Positions 23,339 to 36,023 of a stretch of 64,000 bases of DNA are shown in pieces; the stretch's first letter is position 1, and each line of letters opens with the position of its first letter. The stretch is from Kryptolebias marmoratus. Lineage: Eukaryota; Chordata; Actinopteri; Cyprinodontiformes; Rivulidae. Location of the stretch: assembly GCF_001649575.2 (NCBI RefSeq), contig NC_051434.1, positions 16,681,892-16,745,891 of the forward strand, read 5' to 3'. A program made the translations under genes and the position numbers. The notes beneath the pieces were generated by a model. It was not told where the DNA came from. It ran no database searches and saw only the letters and a program-made list of their open reading frames with translations.

Positions 23339-26300
23339 CTATATGACCTGGCAGCAGCTGTGTGGGGACGGGGTGCAGAGCAGACCCTCCTTGGGGCCTC
23401 GGTGGATGTTCACAGACAGAGTCTTCTCGTTCAGGGGCATCTGCAGCGCGTGGTTCTTCATGTTCCTGTGGTTCTCCCTGGCCAGGTCCAGCTCCCCCAG
23501 CCTCAACGTTCCCGAGCAGGGGCCCTCCAGCAGCGGGTCTCCCAGAACGTCCCCCAGGGGGGGCTGGTGGTAGAGGTTCCCCCTCGGTGAGGGGCCGCCA
23601 AGGAGAGACACTTTGTCCAAACTGCCGGTGGAGCCGCCCATGCACATCCTCCACATGGGGCGGTCCTGAGGGTCCCCACCAACGCTGCCGCCGCCNNNNN
23701 NNNNNNNNNNNNNNNNNNNNNNNNNNNNNNNNNNNNNNNNNNNNNNNNNNNNNNNNNNNNNNNNNNNNNNNNNNNNNNNNNNNNNNNNNNNNNNNNNNCC
23801 CCTCCCCCTCCTCCCCCTGTCAGGTTGTGGAACTGAGAGCTCAGACACAGACTCATCAGCTTTAGGCTTTCCACGAGGCCGCTGGCTGCTTTGGCTGTGC
23901 CCTTACCTTGACCCGACCCTGACCCCGGGCTGGCACAGTTAGAGGGACTGTCCTGCTCTGTCCCCCGCGTGTCTCTGTCCTCCTTCCTCTCCGCGTTCTC
24001 GTCCTCTCGTTCGCCTACAGTTAGCGGGTCGGGCTTAAAGTGGCGTTCTCTCGGATCGTCACCAGTCTCTGAGCTGGGAGAGTCCAGTGCCGTTACGCTG
24101 CCGGTCTTGGGCGACAACATTAGTGTCGAAGGCGACGGTATTCTGGAGTTCAAGTTGAGGCTAAGACTCGGCTTCGGCGGACCGAGTCCACGCAACTCTC
24201 TCCTCTCCTCCTCTTCCTCATCCTCTTGGTCTTCCTCGTGGATCTGGTTAAGGATCGGCGCGCTCATGCGCGACGTCATGCGACTGCTCGAAGAAGACAT
24301 CGTCGACGAGGAGCAGGAGGCTTTGCAGCGAAGCACCACTTGAGACGGCAGCGTGGAAGGGGGCAAACACTTGTCTTCCGCTCCTTCCTCTTCCTCGTCC
24401 TCCTCCACGCTGAAAAGACTCGGACTGCGTGGTTTGCAGGGTCCCACCGATGCCAAAGAGCCGAGCCTGAGAGGGTTGGCGTGAGGCTTCGCCAGAGGCC
24501 TCACGCCCCTCTCCTGGTCTTGTCGTACAGGCTGCTGCTGGCTGGAAGCCGGAGTGTTGCTCTCCTGCCGCTGGTTCAGGTCTAGCAGAGCCGTTTTGGG
24601 TCTGGGACCTTTGTGGAGGCTTTCGGCACTACGGGCAGGGGACTGTGGTCCCCCGGGATGGGATATGGAAGGTCCTCCTAACCCATCACTGACATCCTGG
24701 TGAACATCTACCCTGGTGGGCCAAGACTGCCTGTGAAGGGTTACACACATCTTTTTAGTGGTCAACACTACTTAATATATAAACTGTTTATAATGGTTCA
24801 AAAAATAATTAAAATCTTTTAACTCTTGTTACTTCAAGAATGTGTTTTTTTTTTTAAACAAACAATTAAATACAGTTGCAAGCTAAAATGCTAGTTAGCA
24901 TAAAAATTTGCGGAAGAGGAAACGTCTCAGTTCTCTAAGGGTGAAAAATCCAGTCGTACAACTTCAGCTTATATTTTAAAGCACATTTTTATAATAATCT
25001 TTATAATATACACAGACTGCAAGTGAAAGACCAAACTGACCCGGGGCTTTTGTTTTGTAATTCTAGCCTCCTGACGAAGCTAAGCTAACTGTTTCTGACT
25101 CCAGTTCTTCACTTGTTTTCTTTAATTTATAGAAAGACAAGACTAAAAGTTTTAAAATTAGTAAAGTTCTGCCTCTGGTTTGATGATTTACTTTTAACAA
25201 GCAGAACCAGGCTAACCTCTGCTCTTCGTTCTTTTGAAAGACCAAGCTACGCTAGCTGGCGTTAGCTAAGCATTTACTGCGCAAACATGGCAGCCCTTAG
25301 CAAGAAAAGCTGCAAGGCCTGTTAATATTTTAAAAATTGGATTTTTTCCCAAATTTCCTCTTTTGACAAAAGTTAGGAAATTAAATAAACATTTTAAATT
25401 AAAATGCTACTAATTCATCCAGTTGTCAGGCGACATTTAGATCAACACATCACTGTTTAATTTGTTTTATTCAGCGTTTCAGGATTTTTTTGGGGGGTTA
25501 TAACTGTTTGACAGTGTTCCTTCGCTGCTCGTCTAACTAAAAGTTTCTGTCTGTTCATCTTCTGCCAGACCTTTCTGAAAACTGACTTCATACAACACAG
25601 GAGGAGTGGCTTCCTGTCCGCCACAGGAAACNNNNNNNNNNNNNNNNNNNNNNNNNNNNNNNNNNNNNNNGAACGTGTGCGGCGAGCTGGGGTTCCCCGT
25701 TTACCTGAACTGGGCTTTGCTGGGACTAGGCGACCGCGTCTGGTTGTGCTGCTCCTTCTCCTGTCTCTCCCTCAGCATCCTCTCCGCCAGCAGGAAGTAG
25801 GTGGCCGTGATGTGGTTGTACTGGTTTGACTCCAGAGCCCTGGGACAACGGTGTCAGAAAACGAGCTGAAATCTCACAGGCACGTCAGCTGCTGCTTTAG
25901 GTGACCGCTATATACCCTCTACGAGCAGTGACTAATGAATTCAGCTCAGGATCGACTACCATCTGGTTGGTAAACTGTCGATAACAGTCAATTAGGCTTT
26001 GGAGAAATGTGCGATCTGTGACAAATCTTTGGAAATTAAGCCAGAAAGCGTAGCTGCGTATTAACTCGTGTGTCTGCGTGAAAGGGGGACACATACTCGG
26101 TTATGGCGTCTCTGTCGGCGATGCCCCCCAGCACCATGCGCTGGATGATGGACCCGTGCTCCTCCTCGGACAGGCTGCGGTGAGACACTAGAGGGGTGGA
26201 CAGCTTGGTGGCCGGGGAGGGGTCGACACCCTGAAGCCACTGGTGGCTCTCGATCTGCTCCAGCGTCGCTCGTTGCTTCGGGTCTCTCTGCAGCATGTGG

Positions 26301-27770
26301 CCTATCAGGCTGGAGGGAGTCACAGTGTCATTAATGAACTAAAGAAACATCTGGCTGTGGCTTTAGGAATACATAACACAGTTATATTACTGGTAATAAC
26401 ATAATTAGGAGGTGACAAAGTCCTGTAGCTGTAGGACCCTGCTGGCATATGTGTTTAATGCAAAGGGTTATAAAGCAGAGTGTGCATCAGCAACTTAACT
26501 AATTATTCACACAATATAAAAAAATACAAACAATGGCCATGACAAGCTTTTAAAAAATGCAACAAAGCATCATTATTATTTTGGCCCTGCTGTGCTCACA
26601 CATAATTGGAATTTGGTTTGCCTCGATGCGGGGAAATTAATGATCTTTGCTGTAATCGCTGTCGGTAATCAGCTCGTGCAAGTGTGACTTCGGCGCCACG
26701 GTTTCTGTTTTAAAGGCCCAAACAAGAAAACTAACACCCGCGCTGTGTGAGTTTTTTCCCTGAAGTCTGAAGATTTTTTTGTTTTGTTTCTCTTTTTGTC
26801 AAATCAGAGCAAAAAAAGAAAAAAATGTTCGTCCTCTCAGCATCTTAGATGCCAAGTTGCTGTTATCAGCCCGGGGCCCATTTGCAGATGTTCTCTGTCT
26901 AAATCGTCCGCACAAACAGGAGGGGAGGGGAGGAGGAGGGGGGAGATGCTGTTTCCTCAGGCCCACATGGGAAAACAAACAACCCGTGAACCAGGACGTG
27001 GGCAAATATTTGAAGTATTGTGTTAAAACCAACATAAACTAGTGACGTTTTGGCTAAACACAATGTGCTCTCAGAGCTACAGCCATCTAAAAATACGTTC
27101 GGCGGACATTTGTTCCCGGGCTCTGGCGTGCAACGTTAAAGCCTCGCAGCGGTGAGGAAACAGGGCTGCACCTCGGCTGGGCCAGCTGACTGCGGCGCGG
27201 AGTGAAAGCAGGACGGCGGCGAGCGGGCAGGAGAGAGGCCGCGCCCCTTCGCTTGTTGCTCCCCTCTCCCCCCGCATCTGCGGGCATGAAATATGCAGCG
27301 CCTGCAGAGCGCTCGGTCCGTTCGGTGTGGGCGCGGGCGCACGGGCGGGCGTGTTACTCACTCTCTGCATGCATGGGAGACGTGCGGCGGCACCGTGTAT
27401 CTGCAGTCCATGATCATGGTGAGGGTCTCGCTGTCGTTCGCCTCCTGGAACGGGGGCTGACCGCAGACCAGCATGAACAGGATCACGCCCAGGCTCCAGA
27501 TATCTGCGCAGACACGGGAGAGAAGGCGGTCAGGAAGCAGCGAGGCGACTGTGCGACAAAGTGGACGGCGCGTGTCCTCGCTGCTCAGTGGCCTAGATTT
27601 GAAAAAAAAACACCACACGTATGAGCTGCCTCCTCCCCGAGCTCCAGTGAAGCGTGAAGCGCATTCGATCAGTCGTTCCCATAAAAGTGTGCGAGCTTAG
27701 GCTTAGGTTAGGGCTCGTCTGTCTCAGTAGAGATGAGGCTCTGCACGGCCGCCTGTAGCCATCTGCATGC

Positions 27771-27801
<31 letters not shown>

Positions 27802-30800
27802 AACACACCGCCTCAGCAAAGTGGGTTAACGTGTTCACCGCTCACAGCTTCATGCAAATGCTAATTTCATGCTACAGTTCTTTTGGTCTGATTATTTGAA
27901 AAGAGCAAGTTTTGTTTTGTTTTTTTTTGGCTCAGGGCTGTCACTGCTGCTGTGGTCAGCATGACGCTCCACTGACACACATTCTGCTCTCAGACACCGA
28001 CTCCAACAAAAGCCCACAATCAGGGTCACATTAGTCAGCAGAATCCATCCGTTCCGCTTCGATAAACCAGTGTGACACAACCGGAGTTTCTCTACTAGTT
28101 CTTCCTAATATTATCAGCCTAAAAGGTAATTCGTGGCTAAAATACGGTGAATGAATTTCTGATGACTGGGAACGAGGTTTCGGCTGTTCCCGTTCTCTTC
28201 TGACTTTACGCACAGGTGAGAAAGCCTCGTTTGAAACGGAGAGTTTGCAATTTTTCTGTGGGAATCGAGCGTGAATGCTCGGAGCTGAATGATTTTGCTG
28301 ACGCGGGTGAAGCTTGAGGCGTAGAAGCTGGAAGGAGCAGAACACGAGAGACGGAGCAAAACGTAAGCTGAGAAGCTAAAAGCTAAAAAAAAAAAAACTA
28401 CAAAAGGCTAGCTAAATGCTAAAAGTTGCAAAGGGAATAGTCGGTTTGTGAACAGTAAAATATTGAAACAAAACAGAAATATAATTTTCTGCATGTTATA
28501 CCGTATTAGATGCACCCCAGTTTCTATGCGTCAGAGGATATACCCTCCCCTGTTTCCCTTGTGATATGCCTAAAAGGATGTACCCTCCCCTGCTCCCCTG
28601 CTGACACGCCATCATGTTTCTTCACATCCCGTCAGCTTGCGGAGCAGAGAATCCGTTCCCTCGGCGTAAGCGCGCCGATTTACTGTGCGAGGTGAGTGTC
28701 TATCGCTCCGACTCTACCAGCCGGTGTTTCATTCTGCTGATGGAGGGAGCAAAATGCTGCTGCAGTCCCCACAACCACTTTACCCCCTTCGCCAACGTAT
28801 CCTAGCAACCGCGACCCTGCTCCCTCATTACTTGCGTCAGCTTTCCGCCAAACTTCCTTCCTGGATAACTTTATTTATAAACCAGATGGTTGACACATCT
28901 CGGAGGATAACGCCGTTCGCTGCACAGCAGCTTCACTCGCATCGACAACAAAAGGCTATTTAGTGCTGACAGCTGCGCGTGGAAACGTCCCTCTGTGGAC
29001 GCTGTATTTCAACACGATTGTTTCCTGGAGGAAACCGATAAACAGTCCCATTGTCAACCCTGCACCCGAGTGCTCCGCATCCTGTCCTGCTTCCCCAACG
29101 CGATTTTCTCAAAATAATAACACAATAATCTTCCCCTTTTTGTCCACTGTAAGCTGATACAGTTGAAATTATGCACGCACCCTGGATCTGTTCTACGTCG
29201 GCGCTCTTAGGTGAGTTATTATTTTTAAGCGCGACGTCTGGAAGCGGAGGAGGAGGAGGGAAGTCTATATTTAACTTTCCATTTGTTGACGACAAGAAAA
29301 AAAAAAAAAAAAAGGAAGGAGCCCACGCAGTGAAGAACACGAGGAGAGAGAGAGAGAGAGAGAAAAAAGAAAGCATTTATTATTTTGGTGTCATCTGCTC
29401 TGAGAAAAAAAGCTAAATTTGTGACTTTCTTTCAAACTCGCAAAAGTGTTTCGCGTCAGAATCCCTTTAATCCCACTTGTGATTTGTTGCCGCTAACGAG
29501 ACGGATCGAGGACAAAATGTGAAACAGCAGGTTCGGATAACGGACAAGTCGAGGGTCAAAGATGGTTTATGATGTGGTACAACTAAAGCTAACCACACAA
29601 TCGGTGGACAAACTAAAGGATGATGGAACATATTCCAAATCTTCTGACCGAATGGCCTGCCGAGGCTCTGTACACAACGTTTGCAGTCGATCATTAACCA
29701 CAGATATATTATACTAGACTCTGCCTCTGACGTTAACGCTGTCAGGTCTCGTTCTGGCTTTGGCCATGTCGGTGGGGCATAACAAACCCGGTGTGACTCG
29801 GTGTACGGGAAAATAATTACGCTTTAAAAATGCCGTCAAATCAGGTCAAGATAAATGTTGTTACTGCTGAACGAGAAGGCCTGGATTTCAATAAACCCGA
29901 GGTGACGTTCACACAGAACGGTCCCGTTTTCAGTCAGGATGCTTGGTGCTTCGTTAAACGCCCACTCCTGGCTCGCTGAACGGATTGGAGCGACTCCAAG
30001 TTTTGCAATGTGTCACTGCCATTTTTTTATTTTTTCAAAACAAAACTAAAAGCAGTAACCATTGAAGTCGCCGACTGTGAGACTTTGAAGCTGTGACAGT
30101 GTAATCGCGAGGGAAACCGAGGCGCAAAACCTGAGACTAAACCTGAAAACCTGTTCGGCGACATTCTCAACAGAGGTGGCGTCACGAAGCTCCGCGGGTC
30201 AAAATAAAACGAGAACTTGTAAGAATTTGTTCCCTTGTTTAAAATAATAAATAAATAAATTCAGGCAAAGGATCAGTTCCCACAACTCGGTAATCCGCTC
30301 GCACAGATTTGCAGGAACCTTGGTGTCTGTGTGCAGCAGGTGTTGTGTTTAGTTTGGTTTCCGGTGTGGACGGGGAAACGGACTTGAACACAACACCCGA
30401 AGTGAAACTAGAGTTTAGGGCCCGTCTACCAATTGCCACATCCGGCTGTAATGTTCAATAGGATCAATAGTATTCCCTGCACATTGCAACCTAAATTAAA
30501 ATATGTCAGACATCTACAAACAAGACACTTGGATCTCGTTTTAAAGTCGAGCCAAAACCGTTAAATTAGATTGAACTGTTGCAAAACCTTGCACAAGGAA
30601 CGGATTCTTACGACCTCTTCCGTTGAGTGGTGGGTTAAATAATTGGTTCATCTTCATCTTTTGATAACCAGCACAAATTATTTTGAAGGGCAAGAATACT
30701 TGCAACTTTAAAGCCTTTGTTTCAGCACAAAGAGCGTTAAATTCTTAGGTTGAATTGGTTGTTTTTAAGCTTCTTTCAGCTGCCTGCTAAATGACTCCTG

Positions 30801-33800
30801 TGCACCACGAAGGCCTGATTCACTTCTCATTTTATCTCCAGCACTTCCTTACAAGAAAGTGCTTACAGGCCTGGCTCGATAAAGGGGAGTGCAGACAGCC
30901 TCTTTATCTCTGCAACAAACTGGGCTGGCCGCCACCTGGCACGTCATCACAAACACCTCTGAACCCGGCAGGCTGCCAGCGGAGTCATTCGTAAAGCCGG
31001 GCCAGGTAACCTCGAAGCCTCTCCGAATGTCAGGCAGGGCTGCTGGTTTCTCCCCGTTCAGGCCCCCCTCTGCGGCAGACCGCCGCCGCCGCTGATGCGA
31101 CCGTGCGATATTACGTCCCGGCTGGGTGGATAATCCCAGCAATCAAAACATCATCATCTCAGCTGAATGAACAATAACACGGGAGCGACGCAGCTGCCGC
31201 TCGAGAGGACAGGACACACACCCAGACACCGAGAGATGTCCACCAAACAAGGCAGGCCTCACGCAATCGGACAGAGACGGCGCACGCCGCAGCCGAACAG
31301 GGAAATGATTCCTCCACTTTTGGGATATGGAAGCTGCTCGGCATGGAGGATAAAGAAAGAGAGAGAGAGAGAGAGGAGGACAGATGGAAATAGCCACTGC
31401 AAATCCACTCAGTCAGGAAAAAAAAAAAACAACAACTGAAAACGTTTCTCCCTCGCTGCTCCTTTTTCTTCCCCTCCCTCCTCCTGGTTCGCCTCTGACG
31501 CAGTGGCCTGTGGGTAGACAGAGGGACTGCTGATGCCTTTTCTCGCTCTGTCAATTTTTCCTTGTGTTTCTTACGCTCCTTCTCTTCTCGCTTTTGCTTC
31601 GATTCCCCCCCACCCATCCTCTCACCCATTACAATTTAATCCGGTATCTAAGTGCTGCTATCTCTGGAAGAGATGGTGGAAAGGACGCTGGTGATGCTGC
31701 TTCGGCTGTGTGTGTGTGTGCACGCTCCAGTTACGGAGGAAGAGGCTGCCGAGGAAACCAATTTCAGCCTGATCAGATATCAGATTTTACTGTACGCAGA
31801 AAGGCCACGACTGACAGGAAAATTAAACTGCAGACGAAAATAAACTGCAGGTGTAAGTACTGCAGTGCCGTAGATCTCTTTATTTCCAATCTAGCCGCGG
31901 CTATCTGACATATTTTGGACATTGAACAGCTCCACTCCTTTTATCAGCTGGCTGATAAAGCTGCCAGCAGGTCAAGTTGTCTGCAGAGTCCATAAATTAA
32001 ACGGAGGGGGGCCGTGCAGTGAAGTTTAAAGCGATACACAATGCGCCACGCTTGGCTGCCGGGTTAAAACTAGACAGACTGAGCCCAGATCTGTCACACC
32101 GAGCAAAGAGAAACCGGCACGGACATCTTCCCGCTTGTTTCAGGTTTATTTTAAGACTTACCCACAGCGGGAGCGTCGTACTCGTCCCCCAGCAGTATTT
32201 CGGGAGCCGAGTACGCCAGCGAGCCGCAGGAGGTGTTTAGTGTTTTCCCGGGCTGAAAGCGGTTGCTGAAACCGAAATCGGTGAGCTTGACGACGCCCTG
32301 CTTCTCGAAGAACACCACGTTTTCGGGCTTCAGGTCCCTGTGCACCACGTGGAGCCGGTGGCAGTAGGAGATGGCGTGGACGATCTGGGCGAAGTAGCAC
32401 TTGGCCACCTTGGAGAGGAAACACAGAAGCAGCATCAAGCAGCAGGAACTTTGCGTTGCAATATTCGGCTGTGCCAGTTTAATTTCACTGTTCAATCCAG
32501 TTCACTGTCAGTCAGTGAACTAGCTCTGATTAGCTGGTTAACCTGCTGCTGTCTGCTAGTTAACCTGGTGTTACTACTAGCAGTTATAAGGGCTGTGAAC
32601 GGACAGTTCATGCAGTGAGAAAACAAAACAAAAAAAGAACACACTAAAATGGTTATAAGGATCAATTTCCCAGAACTCAATTTCTTCCATTCCAAGCTCT
32701 TCACCACCACAGGTAAACCTAAAAGCTGTCAAAGGACGTCACGGCTCAGGTAGTAGATCTGCACAAGCCTGGAATGGACCACAAGACCGTCAGCGAGAAG
32801 CTTGGTGGGAAGGCGACAACTGTTGGTACCGTTATTTGGAAATGAAAGAAATATAAAGTAACCAACGCGCGCACTCAGTCTGGAGCTCCATACGAGCTCT
32901 GACCTTATAAGGTGAAGATGATCCTGACCGCAGTCACCAAGAACACACTGGAAACACACAACGCCGTAATAAACTGAACTCTTCCCTGTGCCTGCAGGGT
33001 CCTCCTGCTCAATGAGGAACACGCTCAGGCACGTCGTCATTTTACCAGAGAACATCCGAATGATTCAGGGACGGTTCTGGAGAAAACGTTTCCGTCAAAT
33101 GACACTGAATTTGAGCTCATGCATGAACTCAAACCTGTTCGTCTGGAGGGAGAGAAGTGCTGAGTATCGCCTGAAGAGCACCATGCCCACAGTGACGCAC
33201 AGAAGCATCATGCTTTGGGGCTGTTTTTCTGCTCCTGCTGCCCCGGTAGACTTCACTGCATTGAAGACGCCAATGAGCAGGGTCATATACCAATAAAATC
33301 TTGAATGAGGACTTTCTTTCCTGAGCCTGATCACTGAAGATGGGTCCTAGAAGGGTCTTCCAACGCGACAATGACGCAAAGCGTGCCAACTCCACAGCAA
33401 AGCAGCGGCTAAACAAGGAAACATGAAGGTCATGGAGTGGCCGGGCCAGTCTCTAGACCTCAGTCCTACAGAAAATCTATGAAGGGATCTGTGGCCTTGA
33501 CTTGCCAAGCAGCAGCCAAAAAACACAAAGGATTTTGAGCGATTATGTACAGAGGAGTGGTCCAAAACCTCTCCTGAGGATGTGTGACCAGCTACCAAAA
33601 AGGTCTTCTCGCTGCACTTGCTAACAAAGGATTTTTTTACAAATACTAAGTCATGTTTTGTGGATCAAATATGTATTTCACGCAATGACCTGCAAGTCTG
33701 TTTGAAACTTTTATGTCGAGTTATTGTTTTGGATTTCTAGTTGATATTTTGTCTCCGTCCATTAAAACGAAACTACCATAAATATCCGAGACTTCCTGGA

Positions 33801-35824
33801 TAGTGAAGTCACAAAACCAAATAACTACTAGCTCGCTTTATTTTAGCCAGTTCCTCTTCTTTGCTTGAGTTTTTGCGCTACACAAAAGCTGTGGCCACTG
33901 GCAGCTTGTATGACCGCTTTTTGTAACGAAGCAGCTAACAACAGCTAGGTAGCTAAAAGCTGGAAAATCAAAACTGGGAACATCTCTCTCATTTTTACAA
34001 AGCTGGTTCAGTAGATATGAAAAAATAATAATCAAAAAGCTGAATTTTAGACTTGGAGTTGAACGGTTTTGCTCCAAGCGAAAGCTAAATTAGCGTGCTG
34101 CTATTACTAACAGAGAATATGTTGTGTTCACACCTTGTTGCCAATAAGCGGCTGGGAAATGTACTGGAAGGGGTCTAAATGGATTAGCCCATCTGGTTCA
34201 AAGGTAACGTTTGGAGAAAGTTTCAAACAACTTTGAAAATGTATGTAAATGTATTCGGTGTCTGCCGTCAGCAAGTTTCAGACCACTTTAATAACTAGGT
34301 TTCCAGGCATTTTTTTTTCCACCCATAGCGTCATGTCAAGCTGATATCAACTAATGGGAAAATTCTATATATGGTCACAGGCTTCAGGTACAACAAACCC
34401 ACAAGGTATAGGGTGTACAGCAAACAGAGGTCTGTGTAATGTCAGAACAGACTCTTGGAAGTTCGCCAGCCAGACGAAAGTGGGCTCGGAAAGAGTGGGA
34501 CTTGAAGGAGAGAGAAACTGAAAAGGATTGTTTTATAACGAACTTCGTTGGGGGGCCTGAGCGTCGAGACTTCCAGAAGGAAAACAAAAACTGGATCTTA
34601 AAATTAAAAAATAAAGCATTCTCAAAAATGGACAGAACTCGAGCCGGTATTTTTTTTTTTTTTTTTAACGAAAGAACCAGAGTTACTGTAAAACCTCAAC
34701 GAGTAAATTAAAAAGTTCAACAGAAAGCCTATTAACACCAAGACTTTGAGAACATCTCATTTCCTTACCCCCCTCTTCAGTTGCACTTTAACGACTTTCA
34801 ATGTCACACACTTTTACCCCCTGGTGCCTTTATTAACCTCAAAGTGTCTGTAGTTGCAACACACTGGTGGGTCCCCAACTACCATCGAACTGTCCTACAA
34901 TATGTCCTCAAAACTGTATTTTTTCCCACTAGAAATAACAAATCAAATGGGTATTCTGTGCCCAAAAGGGTGACTCTCGCTATGTTTCACTATGACTTAT
35001 TGATATCAGTTTTCTTAACTTTCTCTTGAGTCAAGTCCAAGGTCAGGTGCCATGCAGTGCTGCTGGTAATGTCCATATTTACCTCCTGACTGAAACCCTG
35101 ACAGCTTTTCTTTTTTTTTTTGTGACAACCCAACATCAGGCCCACGTTTTCCCTACACCCCCTCTCACCTCTTCACTGAGGCCTCCGTCGTGCTTCATGA
35201 TGCAGTCGTACATGTCCCCGCCGTCGCCCAGCTCCAGAATGAGGTAGAGCTTGGTGGCCGTGTCGATGACCTCGTACAGGCGCACCACGTTGGGGTGCTG
35301 CACCATTTTCATGCATCGCACCTCCTGGAAGAGGTGGCTCCTTGCCACCGGGTCCAGCTTAGTCTTGTCGATCACCTTCACGGCGACCTGGACGGGAGAC
35401 GGAGAGGTCCGAGTTGGACAGTGTAGTGGTATCGTGCAAAAAACTTCAGAAAATCTTCAGTAAAGTCTGGATCTCCTCGAGCAACGGCATTAAGAGCATG
35501 AGATTTCCAAGTTTCTTCACAAAAGCCAGAATCAACACAGTCCGTTGGGAAATCAGCTTTCTCATGGCCGCTCACACGCGTCTCTACTTCTTTGATATTT
35601 CTGTTAAGAAGTTCTCAGTCAAACTGTATATTTGATCACGAACCCCTGCTGGGTCAGTACCAAAGCACTGCACTCGGATGCACAAACACGGACACGCTTA
35701 CCTTTTCCCCAGTGAACACATGGCGAGCCAGCTTGACCACAGCAAAGTGACCCCGACCCAGCGTCTTGTCCAGATCGTACAGCCCCGCAATCTTCCCATC
35801 GTGATGACGTTTGAGCCCCGACAT
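23339..35824 (-). CDS. snrk: SNRK, SNF1-related serine/threonine kinase
   Basis: Coding exons in transcript order: 35824-35702, 35387-35169, 32408-32162, 27503-27362, 26309-26097, 25839-25705 and 24730-23339. All have GT/AG sites and matching phases. The kinase domain starts near residue 16: glycine loop LGRGHFAVV, catalytic Lys in VAVKVI (about 45), HRDLKPEN (137-144), DFG (158-160), and activation-loop Thr about 173 in LNTSCGS, the LKB1 site in this family. A UBA-like segment ([14 protein letters not shown] to LLAERMLRE) follows, then a long acidic/serine-rich tail with [29 protein letters not shown] and the conserved end [23 protein letters not shown] in part. SNRK is an AMPK-related kinase affecting metabolism and heart and vessel biology. 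The last exon contains an N gap (23696-23798) and the frames on its two sides differ, so the gap length is wrong. Confidence 0.96.
23696..23798. other. Assembly gap inside the last snrk exon
   Basis: A run of 103 Ns is flanked on both sides by GC-rich, glycine-coding repeats on the snrk strand. The coding frame before it and after it differ. Adding the seven exon lengths gives 2471 bases, two more than a multiple of three, so the true gap length should be 2 modulo 3, if the flanking sequence is correct. Confidence 0.95.
25632..25670. other. Assembly gap in snrk intron 6
   Basis: A run of 39 Ns lies between the exon at 25705-25839 and the last exon. No coding sequence is expected to be missing, because splice phases on both sides agree. 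Confidence 0.95.
27768..27802. repeat. (CA)n microsatellite
   Basis: About 14 CA dinucleotides in snrk intron 3. Confidence 0.85.
28365..28440 (+). repeat. Short gctaaaag-type tract
   Basis: Words gagaagctaaaagctaaaa and aaaaggctagctaaatgc place it in the same family as the arrays around abhd5. It lies in snrk intron 3. Confidence 0.55.
28441..32161. other. snrk intron 3, remaining sequence
   Basis: About 3.7 kb of intron with short microsatellite-like runs (A-rich at 29297-29314, GA-rich at 29345-29362 and 31358-31374). No second gene on either strand is supported. The open frame at 31159-31629 on the minus strand is low complexity. Confidence 0.45.
32705..33735 (+). mobile_element. Degenerate Tc1-like transposon in snrk intron 2
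   Basis: Transposase-type landmarks occur in order: helix-turn-helix words near 32750-32850 (gaagcttggtgggaaggcga), the block catgctttggggctgttttt near 33211, catggagtggccgggccagt near 33433 and agtcctacagaaaatctat near 33465. The frame is disrupted many times. Ends are approximate. Confidence 0.8.
33736..35168. other. snrk intron 2, remaining sequence
   Basis: AT-rich intron with a few gctaaaag-like words near 33940-34110 and a poly-T run at 34654-34668. No gene is supported. Confidence 0.45.
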
Positions 35825-36023
35825 GGCTGCCGGAGGCGGCTCCGATCGGTGGCTTTTTTTTTTTTTTAGGTCGCCCGCTGGTCCTCGGCTGTCAGTTCAC
35901 CATCTCCGGCTGAGTCGGTTCGACGGTGGGGTTTGGAGTCGCGTAAAGGAAGCAGGTTGTAGGATCTCCTGTCCGTTGTGGGAAACCGAGGTTTCGCTCA
36001 ATTAGGCCCCATTTTGTCGTGAT
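35702..36023 (-). other. snrk: snrk first coding exon with 5' untranslated part
   Basis: The coding part is 35824-35702 and starts [10 protein letters not shown]. Reading upstream on the minus strand, the exon can be followed to an acceptor with a usable pyrimidine tract (ttattcag before 36023). The 5' untranslated segment is therefore about 200 bases and holds a four-codon upstream open frame (ATG at 36012, stop ending at 35998). Confidence 0.65.
35998..36012 (-). promoter_or_regulatory. snrk: Tiny upstream open reading frame in snrk 5' UTR
   Basis: On the minus strand ATG GGG CCT AAT TGA lies about 190 bases before the main start, encoding M-G-P-N. The context (a at -3, G at +4) is good for initiation, so it may dampen translation. 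It would be removed if transcription starts downstream of it. Confidence 0.4.

Noticed and set aside
23362..23865. Plus-strand frames over the snrk last exon
   Set aside because: They are shadows of the snrk tail on the opposite strand, extended by the N gap.
30790..30830. miR-138 precursor
   Set aside because: The word gcctgattcac matches part of the reverse complement, but the rest of the mature sequence and a hairpin partner are absent.
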